From Ruminococcaceae bacterium UBA5904 (GTDB lineage Bacteria; Bacillota; Clostridia; Oscillospirales; Acutalibacteraceae): a DNA stretch of 6,800 nucleotides. A program made the translations under genes and the position numbers. Each line of letters begins with the position of its first letter. The first letter of the stretch is position 1. Location of the stretch: assembly GCA_002431305.1 (NCBI GenBank), contig DJEG01000009.1, forward strand, positions 10,770 to 17,569. The letters run 5' to 3'. Under the pieces are notes generated by a model that was given only the letters and a program-made list of their open reading frames with translations, did no database searches and was not told where the DNA came from. Positions 1 to 5,445 of the stretch are shown piece by piece.

Positions 1-326
1 GAGCCGGTGAGCCAGAAATCGCCGGGATTATGGTGCGCGTCAACATAAATTTTTATATACGTGAACAATTCGGGGGCATACTGAATCTCATCGATAATGA
101 CCGGCGGGGCATAAAGCTCTAAAAACAGCTTCGGGTCGTTTTTTGCCGTTTCCCGCACCGTTAAATCGTCGAGAGAAATGTATTTTCGTCCAATGTTTTC
201 CTTTTCGGCGAGGTTTTTGAGCATGGTGGTTTTGCCCGACTGCCTCGGTCCGGTCAGAAGTATTGCGGACCATGTTTTTGAAAGAAGCGTTATATGCTGT
301 TCAATATGTCTGCTGATATATCCCAT
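1..326 (-). CDS. AAA-family ATP-binding protein (AAA_14/DUF4143 type), N-terminal part
   Basis: This reading frame begins at the ATG at 326-324 and stays open for 108 codons to the window's left edge, so the C-terminus is missing. A Walker A P-loop, GPRQSGKTT, spans residues 26-34. Walker B, VIIDEIQ, spans 76-82, followed by YAPELF. A sensor-like WLTG lies at 105-108. The pattern TGPRQSGKTT, then DEIQYAPEL, then FWLTGS is typical of the AAA_14 ATPases that carry a C-terminal DUF4143 domain. These are common in gut bacteria and archaea, highly variable in location, and of poorly known cellular role. The start is supported by a GGAAGGTG ribosome-binding site at about 331-338 and by a sigma-A promoter upstream. 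The gene points away from the sporulation cluster on its right and is probably monocistronic. Family assignment is fairly secure. The DUF4143 part is inferred, because that region lies outside the window. Confidence 0.9.
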   Translation of the reverse strand, partial: MGYISRHIEQHITLLSKTWSAILLTGPRQSGKTTMLKNLAEKENIGRKYISLDDLTVRETAKNDPKLFLELYAPPVIIDEIQYAPELFTYIKIYVDAHHNPGDFWLTG

Positions 327-355
327 AATGCACCTTCCGAGAATATTTCATCTTT

Positions 356-385
356 ATTATATATTATTTTTTCCCTGAAAGTCAA
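356..385 (-). promoter_or_regulatory. Sigma-A promoter of the AAA ATPase gene
   Basis: On the minus strand the -35 box is TTGACT (385-380) and the -10 box is TATAAT (361-356), separated by 18 bases. That is 5/6 and 6/6 to the vegetative consensus. The predicted transcription start is near 349, leaving a leader of about 23 bases before the ATG at 326, with the ribosome-binding site inside it. Confidence 0.7.
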
Positions 386-392
386 TAAATAT

Positions 393-443
393 TTCGGCTG
401 AAACAGAGAGCAGTCCTATTTCAGCCGAAGTTTTTTTGTTTTT
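393..443 (+). terminator. Rho-independent terminator with no visible upstream gene
   Basis: A perfect 11-bp stem pairs TTCGGCTGAAA (393-403) with TTTCAGCCGAA (419-429) across a 15-base loop. It is followed on the plus strand by G and a T-rich run (431-443, one G within it). On the minus strand the stem is followed only by a weak AT-rich stretch, so plus-strand termination is favoured. The only gene to the left is on the opposite strand, so the transcript it ends either comes from beyond the window or is a short leader. The rest of the gap (327-524) holds the ATPase promoter and a possible yabP promoter. Confidence 0.8.
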
Positions 444-470
444 ACATTTGAAAATTCAGATAAAGTAATA

Positions 471-500
471 AATCTTTGTTTTTTATCATAATAATACACA
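471..500 (+). promoter_or_regulatory. Possible sigma-E-like promoter of yabP
   Basis: AATACACA at 493-500 matches six of eight positions of the mother-cell sigma-E -10 consensus CATACANT, allowing C or A at N. AATCTT at 471-476 matches five of six of the -35 core. The spacing is 16 bases, slightly longer than usual. Bacillus yabP and yabQ are, to my knowledge, expressed under sigma-E, which makes the match plausible. No good sigma-A pair is seen between the terminator and the gene. The AT-rich background makes chance matches easy. Confidence 0.3.
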
Positions 501-524
501 AGTAAGTTTTACGGGGCGGTGTTT

Positions 525-809
525 ATGAACGAAGAAAACAAGATAAAATTTCCGCATAATGTTTTTCTCGAGGACAGAAAGAAGCTGAGCGTTTCGGGAG
601 TAAACGACATCGGCAGTTTTGACGACGAGACGATAGTCGCATATACGGATATGGGCGAGCTGACTGTACGCGGAGATGGGCTTCACATTAACAAAATGAG
701 CGTCGATACGGGCGAACTTTCGGTTGAGGGCGAAATTTCCGCGCTCATATATTCCGAAAATGAAAATCCTAAAAAGAACGGCGGATTTTTTGCGAGGCTG
801 TTCGGATAA
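525..809 (+). CDS. yabP: Sporulation protein YabP
   Basis: This 94-residue protein has the YabP length and pattern: a basic LEDRKKLSVSGV segment (residues 16-26), then SFDDETIVAYTDMGELTVRGDGLHI (in two stretches, 31-40 and 41-55), and a C-terminal GGFFARLFG. The Bacillus homologue ends in the similar GFFSKLF. YabP is a small protein made in the mother cell that is needed for normal spore assembly; its biochemical action is not well defined. The ATG at 525 is chosen because a GGGGCGG-type ribosome-binding site (513-519) is correctly spaced. The in-frame GTG at 519 would lie within that site. The stop codon TAA shares its last A with the ATG of yabQ, so translation is probably coupled. No signal peptide or membrane segment is seen. 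Confidence 0.93.
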   Translation: MNEENKIKFPHNVFLEDRKKLSVSGVNDIGSFDDETIVAYTDMGELTVRGDGLHINKMSVDTGELSVEGEISALIYSENENPKKNGGFFARLFG

Positions 810-1363
810 TGTACGGCGACAGTTTAAATTTACAGTATGAAAATCTGCTCGCGTCGCTCGGCGCGGGGTTCTTATTCGGAGCATTGTACGACGTTGTCAG
901 ATTTTTGAGAATCGCGGCAAAAAAAAGAAAATACTTTCTTATCGCGCTCGATATAATATTTCCGCTTATCGTCGGGATTACGACATATCTTATTGCCCTG
1001 AGCGTAAATTACGGCTTCGTCAGATTCTATATCGCGGCGGGAGAGCTTCTCGGCGCCGTTGTTTATAATCTGAGTGTTTCAAGATATCTGTTTTCATTTA
1101 TTTCGAACGCATATTCCTTTATTCTGAATAAAATAAAACGTGTTTTGTCGTTTATTTTAAAGCCTCTGAACTTTATAGACTCGAAACTTTTCAGAAAAAC
1201 GGACGATATCGGCACAAAAATTAAAAAAAGAGTTAAAAATTCGAAACTTTTTCGTAAAATCGACTTGAAACCCCGCATTGCAATGTTGTATAATAAACTC
1301 AAATATAATTTTTTTTATCGTATGAAAGGCGGCGGGCGCGATGAAGGAGAAGAAAAACCGTAA
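809..1363 (+). CDS. yabQ: Spore cortex biosynthesis protein YabQ
   Basis: This 184-residue membrane protein follows yabP with a one-base overlap. Hydrophobic segments lie near residues 13-30, 43-66, 70-90 and 93-117, the usual YabQ multi-pass N-terminal half. The GALYDVVRFLR motif (24-34) is characteristic of the family. The C-terminal third is strongly basic (many Lys and Arg) and should be cytoplasmic. In Bacillus, YabQ sits in the membranes around the forespore and is required for cortex peptidoglycan formation; that role is transferred here by homology and gene order. The tail carries two copies of SKLFRK (125-130 and 145-150), exactly 20 residues apart. The last 23 bases overlap the start of divIC in another frame. 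Assignment is firm from composition, size and neighbours. Confidence 0.92.
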   Translation: MYGDSLNLQYENLLASLGAGFLFGALYDVVRFLRIAAKKRKYFLIALDIIFPLIVGITTYLIALSVNYGFVRFYIAAGELLGAVVYNLSVSRYLFSFISNAYSFILNKIKRVLSFILKPLNFIDSKLFRKTDDIGTKIKKRVKNSKLFRKIDLKPRIAMLYNKLKYNFFYRMKGGGRDEGEEKP

Positions 1364-1616
1364 GTTCAGCATAATTCTCGCCTGCGCCGCAATACTGCTT
1401 GTGTGCGTTATGGTTTTTCTGCTGACGGGCTACATGCGCGACATACGCCAGAGTCAGGAAAATCTCAGCCGTAAGCAGGAACAGCTCGACGAGATTTCCC
1501 GTGCGAACGACGATCTTAAAAATTATATAGACGAGGACGAAACGAGCCGTATTCTTCGTTCGGCAAGGGATAACGGATACGTATACCCGGACGAAAACGT
1601 TTACGTTGAAAAATAG
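1341..1616 (+). CDS. divIC: Septum formation initiator, FtsB/DivIC family
   Basis: This 91-residue bitopic protein has a short basic cytoplasmic tail (residues 1-9, KEKKNRK), one membrane helix (about 10-29) and an extracytoplasmic coiled coil (about 32-64) rich in Gln, Glu, Leu and Arg. The conserved DivIC end motif ARDNGYVYPDENVY is at 75-88. DivIC pairs with FtsL and DivIB in the division complex that activates septal peptidoglycan synthesis. The ATG at 1341 is preceded by AAAGGCGG (1326-1332) within yabQ, and the gene overlaps yabQ by 23 bases, so expression is coupled to the sporulation genes. The Bacillus gene has the same position after yabQ, which favours divIC over other FtsB-like paralogues. 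The stop is followed by a 42-base gap to yabR. Confidence 0.93.
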   Translation: MKEKKNRKFSIILACAAILLVCVMVFLLTGYMRDIRQSQENLSRKQEQLDEISRANDDLKNYIDEDETSRILRSARDNGYVYPDENVYVEK

Positions 1617-1658
1617 GCTCGCGGAATATAAAACCTTACAGGAGGAAAAAGGCTTACT

Positions 1659-2126
1659 ATGCAGGTAAAAATCGGTGATATCGTTGAGGGTAAAGTAACC
1701 GGACTTACGAATTTCGGGGCGTTTGTGAAACTTACGACCGGCGAGGTCGGTATGGTACATATTTCGGAGGTCGCCTCTGCGTATGTCAAGGATATCAAGG
1801 ATCACCTTTCCGAGGGGCAGGACATTAAGGTCAAGGTGCTCGCTGTCGGCGACAACGGCAAGATAAGTCTGTCGATAAAGCAGGCTCAGCCCGAACAGCC
1901 GAAGGAGAAAGAGTTCAAGCAGTCGGACAGAAAGCCTTACCGCAAGCCGAACAGAGGAAATCCTTCCGTATGGCAGGGCAGACCCGCAGAGGATAAACCC
2001 CAGTCGTTCGAGGACATGATGGCGAAGTTCAAGCAGATAAGCGACGAAAAGCAGGCGGATATCAAGCGCTCCGGCGAGTCAAGACACGGCGGAGGCTATA
2101 ACAGACGCGGGTCGAATAAGTATTAA
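1659..2126 (+). CDS. yabR: S1 domain RNA-binding protein YabR
   Basis: This 155-residue protein starts with one S1 (OB-fold) RNA-binding domain at residues 1-74. It contains GKVTGLTNFGAFV (11-23), GMVHISEVA (31-39) and GDNGKISLSIK (64-74), all hallmark S1 segments. A charged, Pro/Lys-rich linker follows. A conserved SFEDMMAKFKQISDEK helix (116-131) and a short Gly/Arg-rich tail (about 141-153) close the protein. Such single-S1 proteins resemble the repeats of ribosomal protein S1 and polynucleotide phosphorylase. Relatives in streptococci (CvfD) bind RNA and act post-transcriptionally. The ribosome-binding site AGGAGG (1640-1645) is perfect but 13 bases from the ATG, a longish spacing with no better start seen. 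Lys and Glu codons favour AAG and GAG more than in yabQ, as often seen in well-expressed genes. It is last in the operon, before a terminator. Confidence 0.93.
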   Translation: MQVKIGDIVEGKVTGLTNFGAFVKLTTGEVGMVHISEVASAYVKDIKDHLSEGQDIKVKVLAVGDNGKISLSIKQAQPEQPKEKEFKQSDRKPYRKPNRGNPSVWQGRPAEDKPQSFEDMMAKFKQISDEKQADIKRSGESRHGGGYNRRGSNKY

Positions 2127-2150
2127 TTAATACATAATAATAAACAAGAA

Positions 2151-2179
2151 ACGGCGAGCCGAAGCTATCGGCTCGCCGT
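2151..2179. terminator. Bidirectional terminator between convergent genes
   Basis: A perfect 11-bp GC-rich stem pairs ACGGCGAGCCG (2151-2161) with CGGCTCGCCGT (2169-2179). One more A-T pair closes the loop to five bases. It sits 25 bases after the yabR stop and 22 bases from the stop of the minus-strand DUF1015 gene. On the minus strand the stem is followed by TTTCTTGTTTATT, a good U-tract. On the plus strand the following sequence (ATATATTTTGTATTT) is weaker but usable. It most likely serves both genes. Confidence 0.88.
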
Positions 2180-2201
2180 ATATATTTTGTATTTGAATTT
2201 A

Positions 2202-3443
2202 TTATGACAATTCGTGAATGAAAAGTCCGCTTAAGAGTTTCGGCTCGAACCACGTTGATTTCGGGGGCATTATGAGTCCCGCGTCGGCGATATCCATAAG
2301 GTCGTCGAGCGTGGTCGGGTACATTGAAAACGCAATCTTCATATCGAGCGCGCATCTTCTCTCAAGCTCTTCGAGTCCGCGGATTCCGCCTACGAAGTCA
2401 ATGCGCTTGTCCGTTCTCGGGTCGGAAATGCCGAACACGGGCGTAATGCAGTTCTTCTGTAAAATCGAAACGTCGAGTCTGTCAACGGGGTCGGAGTCGT
2501 CGTACGTGCCTTTTTTCGCGGTGAGCTTGTACCACTTTGAGTCGATATACATTCCGAAATCATGTTTATGCTCGGGATGATACGGCTTGTCACCGTAAAG
2601 CGATATTTCGAATTTTTCACCGATTTTATTAATAAGCTCGTCCTTCGTCATGCCGTTATAATCGGCGATAAGGCGGTTGTAGTCCATAATCGCGAGGTCG
2701 TCGCTCTTGAAGTAAACAGCGAGGAAGAAATTAAATTCTTCGTCACCCGTATAGCCGGGGTTTGCCTCTCTGCGCTTTTGTCCGACCTTGACGGCGGATG
2801 CGGCGCGGTGATGACCGTCGGCGATGTAGAGACAGGGGATTGACTTAAACTGCGAAACGAGCGCGTCAATATCCTTTTCATCGTCGATAACCCAGACGGT
2901 GTTTTGTACGCCGTCCTTTGTAACAAAGTCGTATTCGGGAGTCTTTGCAGTGTACTTTGCGACGATTGTATCAATCTCGTCCTTACCGCGGTATGTAAGG
3001 AATATCGGGCCTGTGTTCGCGTTGCACGAGTCGACGTGGCGGATTCTGTCCGCCTCTTTGTCGGCTCTCGTAAGCTCGTGTTTTTTAATAATGTTGTTCA
3101 TGTAGTCGTCGATTGACGCGCATCCGACAATGCCCGTCTGCGAGCGCGAATTCATTATCTGACGGTAGACATAAAGACAGGGCTTGTCCTCTTTAAAGCA
3201 GATTCCGTCGTCGGAGAGCTTTTTAAGATTCTCAGCAGCCTTTTTGTATACCTCGTCTGAATAAATGTCAACGTCCTCGGGCAGGTCAACCTCCGCTTTG
3301 TCGACGTGAAGGAACGAGTACGGTTTGTCTTTAACCGCAATTCTCGCCTCTGCGCTGTTCATAACGTCGTAGGGGAGAGCGGCGACGGAGGAGGCGTATT
3401 CCTTTTTCGGTCTGACGGCTCTGAACGGTCTGATAACTGACAT
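2202..3443 (-). CDS. DUF1015 family protein (ParB/Srx-like HHR motif)
   Basis: This 413-residue soluble protein belongs to the DUF1015 (COG4198) family. The landmarks, numbered from the chosen start, are IRPFRAVRP (4-12), LPYDVMN (23-29), KHELTRADKEADRIRH (121-136), YIADGHHRAASA (206-217) and the C-terminal signature MPPKSTWFEPKLLSGLF (392-408). Length and ends look complete. The ATG at 3443 is preferred over an in-frame TTG at 3470 and an ATG at 3452. GAAAGGAT (3451-3458) is a well-placed ribosome-binding site for it, and the protein then begins directly at the conserved RPFRAVRP. The family's function is not settled. The ADGHHR motif resembles the GxxR-type nucleotide-binding motif of the ParB/sulfiredoxin fold, which includes free-serine kinases, and from memory clostridial members often lie beside serA or serC. 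No such gene is present here. No clear promoter is recognised upstream. Confidence 0.88.
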   Translation of the reverse strand: MSVIRPFRAVRPKKEYASSVAALPYDVMNSAEARIAVKDKPYSFLHVDKAEVDLPEDVDIYSDEVYKKAAENLKKLSDDGICFKEDKPCLYVYRQIMNSRSQTGIVGCASIDDYMNNIIKKHELTRADKEADRIRHVDSCNANTGPIFLTYRGKDEIDTIVAKYTAKTPEYDFVTKDGVQNTVWVIDDEKDIDALVSQFKSIPCLYIADGHHRAASAVKVGQKRREANPGYTGDEEFNFFLAVYFKSDDLAIMDYNRLIADYNGMTKDELINKIGEKFEISLYGDKPYHPEHKHDFGMYIDSKWYKLTAKKGTYDDSDPVDRLDVSILQKNCITPVFGISDPRTDKRIDFVGGIRGLEELERRCALDMKIAFSMYPTTLDDLMDIADAGLIMPPKSTWFEPKLLSGLFIHELS

Positions 3444-3499
3444 ATAAATCATCCTTTCACGGGTAAACAATAATTTATTTTTTTAAACGCAAACATTCT

Positions 3500-3656
3500 T
3501 TATGTAGGGGAAGACATTGTCTTCCCGCATGAGACTTTCGGTTTTATCATTAATAACAATGCGTCAGCAATATGAAATTTCCGGGTTTTTGAAGGCAAAA
3601 TCATAATTAAAAATCCCTGCCTTTACCCCGGGAAGACAATGTCTTCCCCTACATAA
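3500..3656. mobile_element. MITE-like element with 28-bp perfect inverted repeats
   Basis: The 28 bases at 3500-3527 are repeated exactly, inverted, at 3629-3656, leaving a 101-base centre. Within each arm GGGAAGAC and GTCTTCCC flank a three-base centre, so each arm is also a palindrome able to fold alone. The outer ends read TGTAGGGG inward and are bordered by TA on both sides, compatible with TA target duplication as in IS630/mariner-type elements; since TA is itself palindromic this is only suggestive. The centre has no open frame of note but contains AAGGCA (3592-3597) pairing with TGCCTT (3618-3623). The element fills most of the 248-base gap between the DUF1015 start and the substrate-binding-protein stop, so it may also act as a terminator or RNA-stability structure for the latter. 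No transposase is present. Confidence 0.7.
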
Positions 3657-3691
3657 TTTGTTTATTCTTTATAATTAATTTGTGCGATAAA

Positions 3692-5302
3692 TTATTGCTT
3701 TATTTTTCCGTTTATAAAATATACTTCGCTCTGTGACAGTGCGTAAATTCCCGAAACAGAAGAATTCAGAACAAAATAGCTGTTCTGCGTGAGCACCGGG
3801 AGCAGAACGCAGTCGTCTATGAGTTTCTGTTCAAGCTGTTTATATATTTCGATTTTCGCCTGCGCGCCGTTCGCCGTTCTTACCGAGTCGAAAAGCGCGT
3901 CATAGCTTTCGCTTTTATATCCCATTAAATTCGACGACGATTCTGACGTAAATCCGCCGAGCATCGCATAAACTTTATTTGACGAATACGAAACGGGGCA
4001 GAACGCAATCTGATAACTGCCGTTTTTGACCTGCGCCGTTACGTTTTCGAGCGTATCTGTCTTTATTTTTACGTCCGTTCCGAGCGCCTTCTGCCACTTC
4101 TGAATCTGAAGTTTTACCTGCGGGGCGAAATCCTCGGTTGTCAGAACCGTCACGGCGGCGGAGTCAAGTTCTGCATTTTTTAATCCGAGATTGTACAGCT
4201 CCGAGGCTTTCGTCTCGTTATACTCGTTCATTTTCGGCGTAAATTCGTACGACGGGGTCATGTAAACGCTCGAAATTCTAGACGTTTTTTCGAAATACGC
4301 GCTGTCGGGCTCAATCACCGACGGGTCGTAGGCGTATGTGAATGCGGTTCGTATTGATTCGTCCTTCATGTACGAATCATTTAAATTAAAACAATATGCC
4401 CATACTGTGTCGGAAAACGCCGTCGACGTAAATTTCTTCTCGTTATTTAACTGTCTGTTGAACGTCTGAGCGGAAACGAATCCGCCGTCGTATTTTTCGC
4501 CCTTTATTTTCTGCGAGGCGGTTTCCTCATCACAGTTTAAGTAAATGTAAACGTTGTCGGGGCTGACTTTGTTCTCGCCCTTATAGTCATCATTAGAAGT
4601 AATGAGAACGTACGTGTCCTCCGAAAATGTGTAGACGAAAAACGGACCGTTGCACAGCATGTATTCGAGCGCAAGACCGTATCTGCCCGAACAGGCGTTG
4701 AAAAACGTCTCATTGCAGGGCATGGCGGCGGGGCGCGTCAGCGCGTAGAGAAGGTCGGAATCGGCGTAGTCGAGCGTTATTTCGAGAACGAAATCCGAAA
4801 CGGCTCTGACTCCCAGCTCCTGAGGATTCATCTGTCCGTCGGTTATTTTCGACGCGTTTTTAATTGAATTGAAAAGCGAAGCGTCAGGGCTCTGCGTCGT
4901 CGGGTCGACGGCTCGTCTCAAAGCGAAAACAAAGTCGTTTGCCGTGACGGACGGGGCAAAATTCTCGCCGAGTTTATCGCCCAGTTTTTTCTGTGCGGTA
5001 TTAGTGACGTGCCACTTTGCGTCGGAGCGCAGGGTAAACGTGTACGTAAGCCCGTCCGCGGATATGTCCGTTTTTTCGGCGGCTCCGGGCTGAATATCCC
5101 CGTTTTCACCGAGCCTGACGAGTCCCTCAAAGCAGTTTGCCGATACGATTCGTTCCGCCGTCGAGTCTGCAATCTGCGGGTCGAGGTACTGTGCGTTATC
5201 GCTTACGGGGTAGTAGAATGTGACAGACTCCGATTTTGAGCACGAGGCGAATATGCAGACAATTATTATTAATGATAAAATAAGTGAAATGACGCGTTTC
5301 AT
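3692..5302 (-). CDS. ABC transporter substrate-binding lipoprotein, peptide type (SBP_bac_5)
   Basis: This 536-residue extracytoplasmic solute-binding protein is of the OppA/DppA family 5. The N-terminus is a lipoprotein signal: MKR, a hydrophobic core (residues 4-18) and the lipobox FASC with Cys21 as the lipidation site. Phe at -3 is slightly unusual. The family patterns follow: LDPQIADS (40-47), FEGLV (58-62), AEKTDISADGLTYTFTLR (75-92) and KWH (96-98), then LTRPAAMPCNETFF and NGPFFVYTFSEDTYVLITSN farther on. Such proteins capture oligopeptides or similar ligands at the membrane surface for an ABC permease. No permease or ATPase gene adjoins it, so it either shares a distant transporter or has a receptor role. 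The ATG at 5302 is favoured over the in-frame ATG at 5326 because GAGAGA lies about 10 bases upstream and the signal peptide then starts normally. It has its own promoter. Confidence 0.93.
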   Translation of the reverse strand: MKRVISLILSLIIIVCIFASCSKSESVTFYYPVSDNAQYLDPQIADSTAERIVSANCFEGLVRLGENGDIQPGAAEKTDISADGLTYTFTLRSDAKWHVTNTAQKKLGDKLGENFAPSVTANDFVFALRRAVDPTTQSPDASLFNSIKNASKITDGQMNPQELGVRAVSDFVLEITLDYADSDLLYALTRPAAMPCNETFFNACSGRYGLALEYMLCNGPFFVYTFSEDTYVLITSNDDYKGENKVSPDNVYIYLNCDEETASQKIKGEKYDGGFVSAQTFNRQLNNEKKFTSTAFSDTVWAYCFNLNDSYMKDESIRTAFTYAYDPSVIEPDSAYFEKTSRISSVYMTPSYEFTPKMNEYNETKASELYNLGLKNAELDSAAVTVLTTEDFAPQVKLQIQKWQKALGTDVKIKTDTLENVTAQVKNGSYQIAFCPVSYSSNKVYAMLGGFTSESSSNLMGYKSESYDALFDSVRTANGAQAKIEIYKQLEQKLIDDCVLLPVLTQNSYFVLNSSVSGIYALSQSEVYFINGKIKQ

Positions 5303-5337
5303 ATATAAATAATCTCTCGAATTCATAGTTTGATTAA

Positions 5338-5366
5338 ATTATAGCAGAGATTTTATGCGTTTTCCA
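5338..5366 (-). promoter_or_regulatory. Extended -10 promoter of the substrate-binding protein gene
   Basis: On the minus strand there is a perfect TATAAT (5343-5338) preceded by TGC, the extended -10 form. TGGAAA (5366-5361), a 4/6 match to the -35 box, lies 17 bases upstream. The start would be near 5331, about 29 bases before the ATG at 5302. It is arranged back to back with the rmuC promoter; the two -35 boxes are 29 bases apart across AT-rich DNA. Confidence 0.75.
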
Positions 5367-5395
5367 TAAGGAATGTTAATTTTTTTGAAAATCTA

Positions 5396-5424
5396 TTAAC
5401 TTTTAATATTTTATTTGGTATAAT
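5396..5424 (+). promoter_or_regulatory. Extended -10 promoter of rmuC
   Basis: A perfect TATAAT (5419-5424) is preceded by TGG, the extended -10 form. TTAACT (5396-5401), a 4/6 match to the -35 box, lies 17 bases upstream. Transcription should start near 5431, which leaves a very short leader of 9 to 15 bases before the candidate rmuC starts. The GH3 gene downstream probably shares this promoter. Confidence 0.75.
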
Positions 5425-5445
5425 TAAACTCGGTGATATGTGAAA

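Noticed and set aside
519..524. GTG at 519 as the yabP start
   Set aside because: The GTG overlaps the GGGGCGG ribosome-binding site. The ATG two codons later has proper spacing and gives the usual family N-terminus.
486..884. A 132-codon minus-strand open frame opposite yabP and the start of yabQ
   Set aside because: It runs antisense to two well-recognised genes, has no family resemblance and no convincing ribosome-binding site; it is a by-product of their codon use.
1299..1805. A 168-codon minus-strand open frame across divIC and yabR
   Set aside because: It spans the antisense of divIC, the intergenic ribosome-binding site and the S1 domain of yabR. The protein lacks recognisable motifs, while the plus-strand genes are clear.
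3444..3470. N-terminal extension of the DUF1015 protein to the TTG at 3470
   Set aside because: The extension would be encoded by the ribosome-binding site region and precedes the conserved RPFRAVRP start of the family. The ATG at 3443 fits better.
3500..3656. The repeated arms considered as CRISPR repeats
   Set aside because: There are only two copies, in inverted rather than direct orientation, with a 101-base centre and no cas genes.
3657..3691. AT-rich stretch after the substrate-binding protein stop considered as a terminator
   Set aside because: Only a weak AT-only partial pairing is seen, with no GC stem. The adjacent inverted-repeat element is a better candidate for ending that transcript.
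5303..5326. N-terminal extension of the substrate-binding protein to the ATG at 5326
   Set aside because: No ribosome-binding site precedes it, it would begin only about five bases after the predicted transcription start, and it would put eight odd residues before a normal lipoprotein signal.
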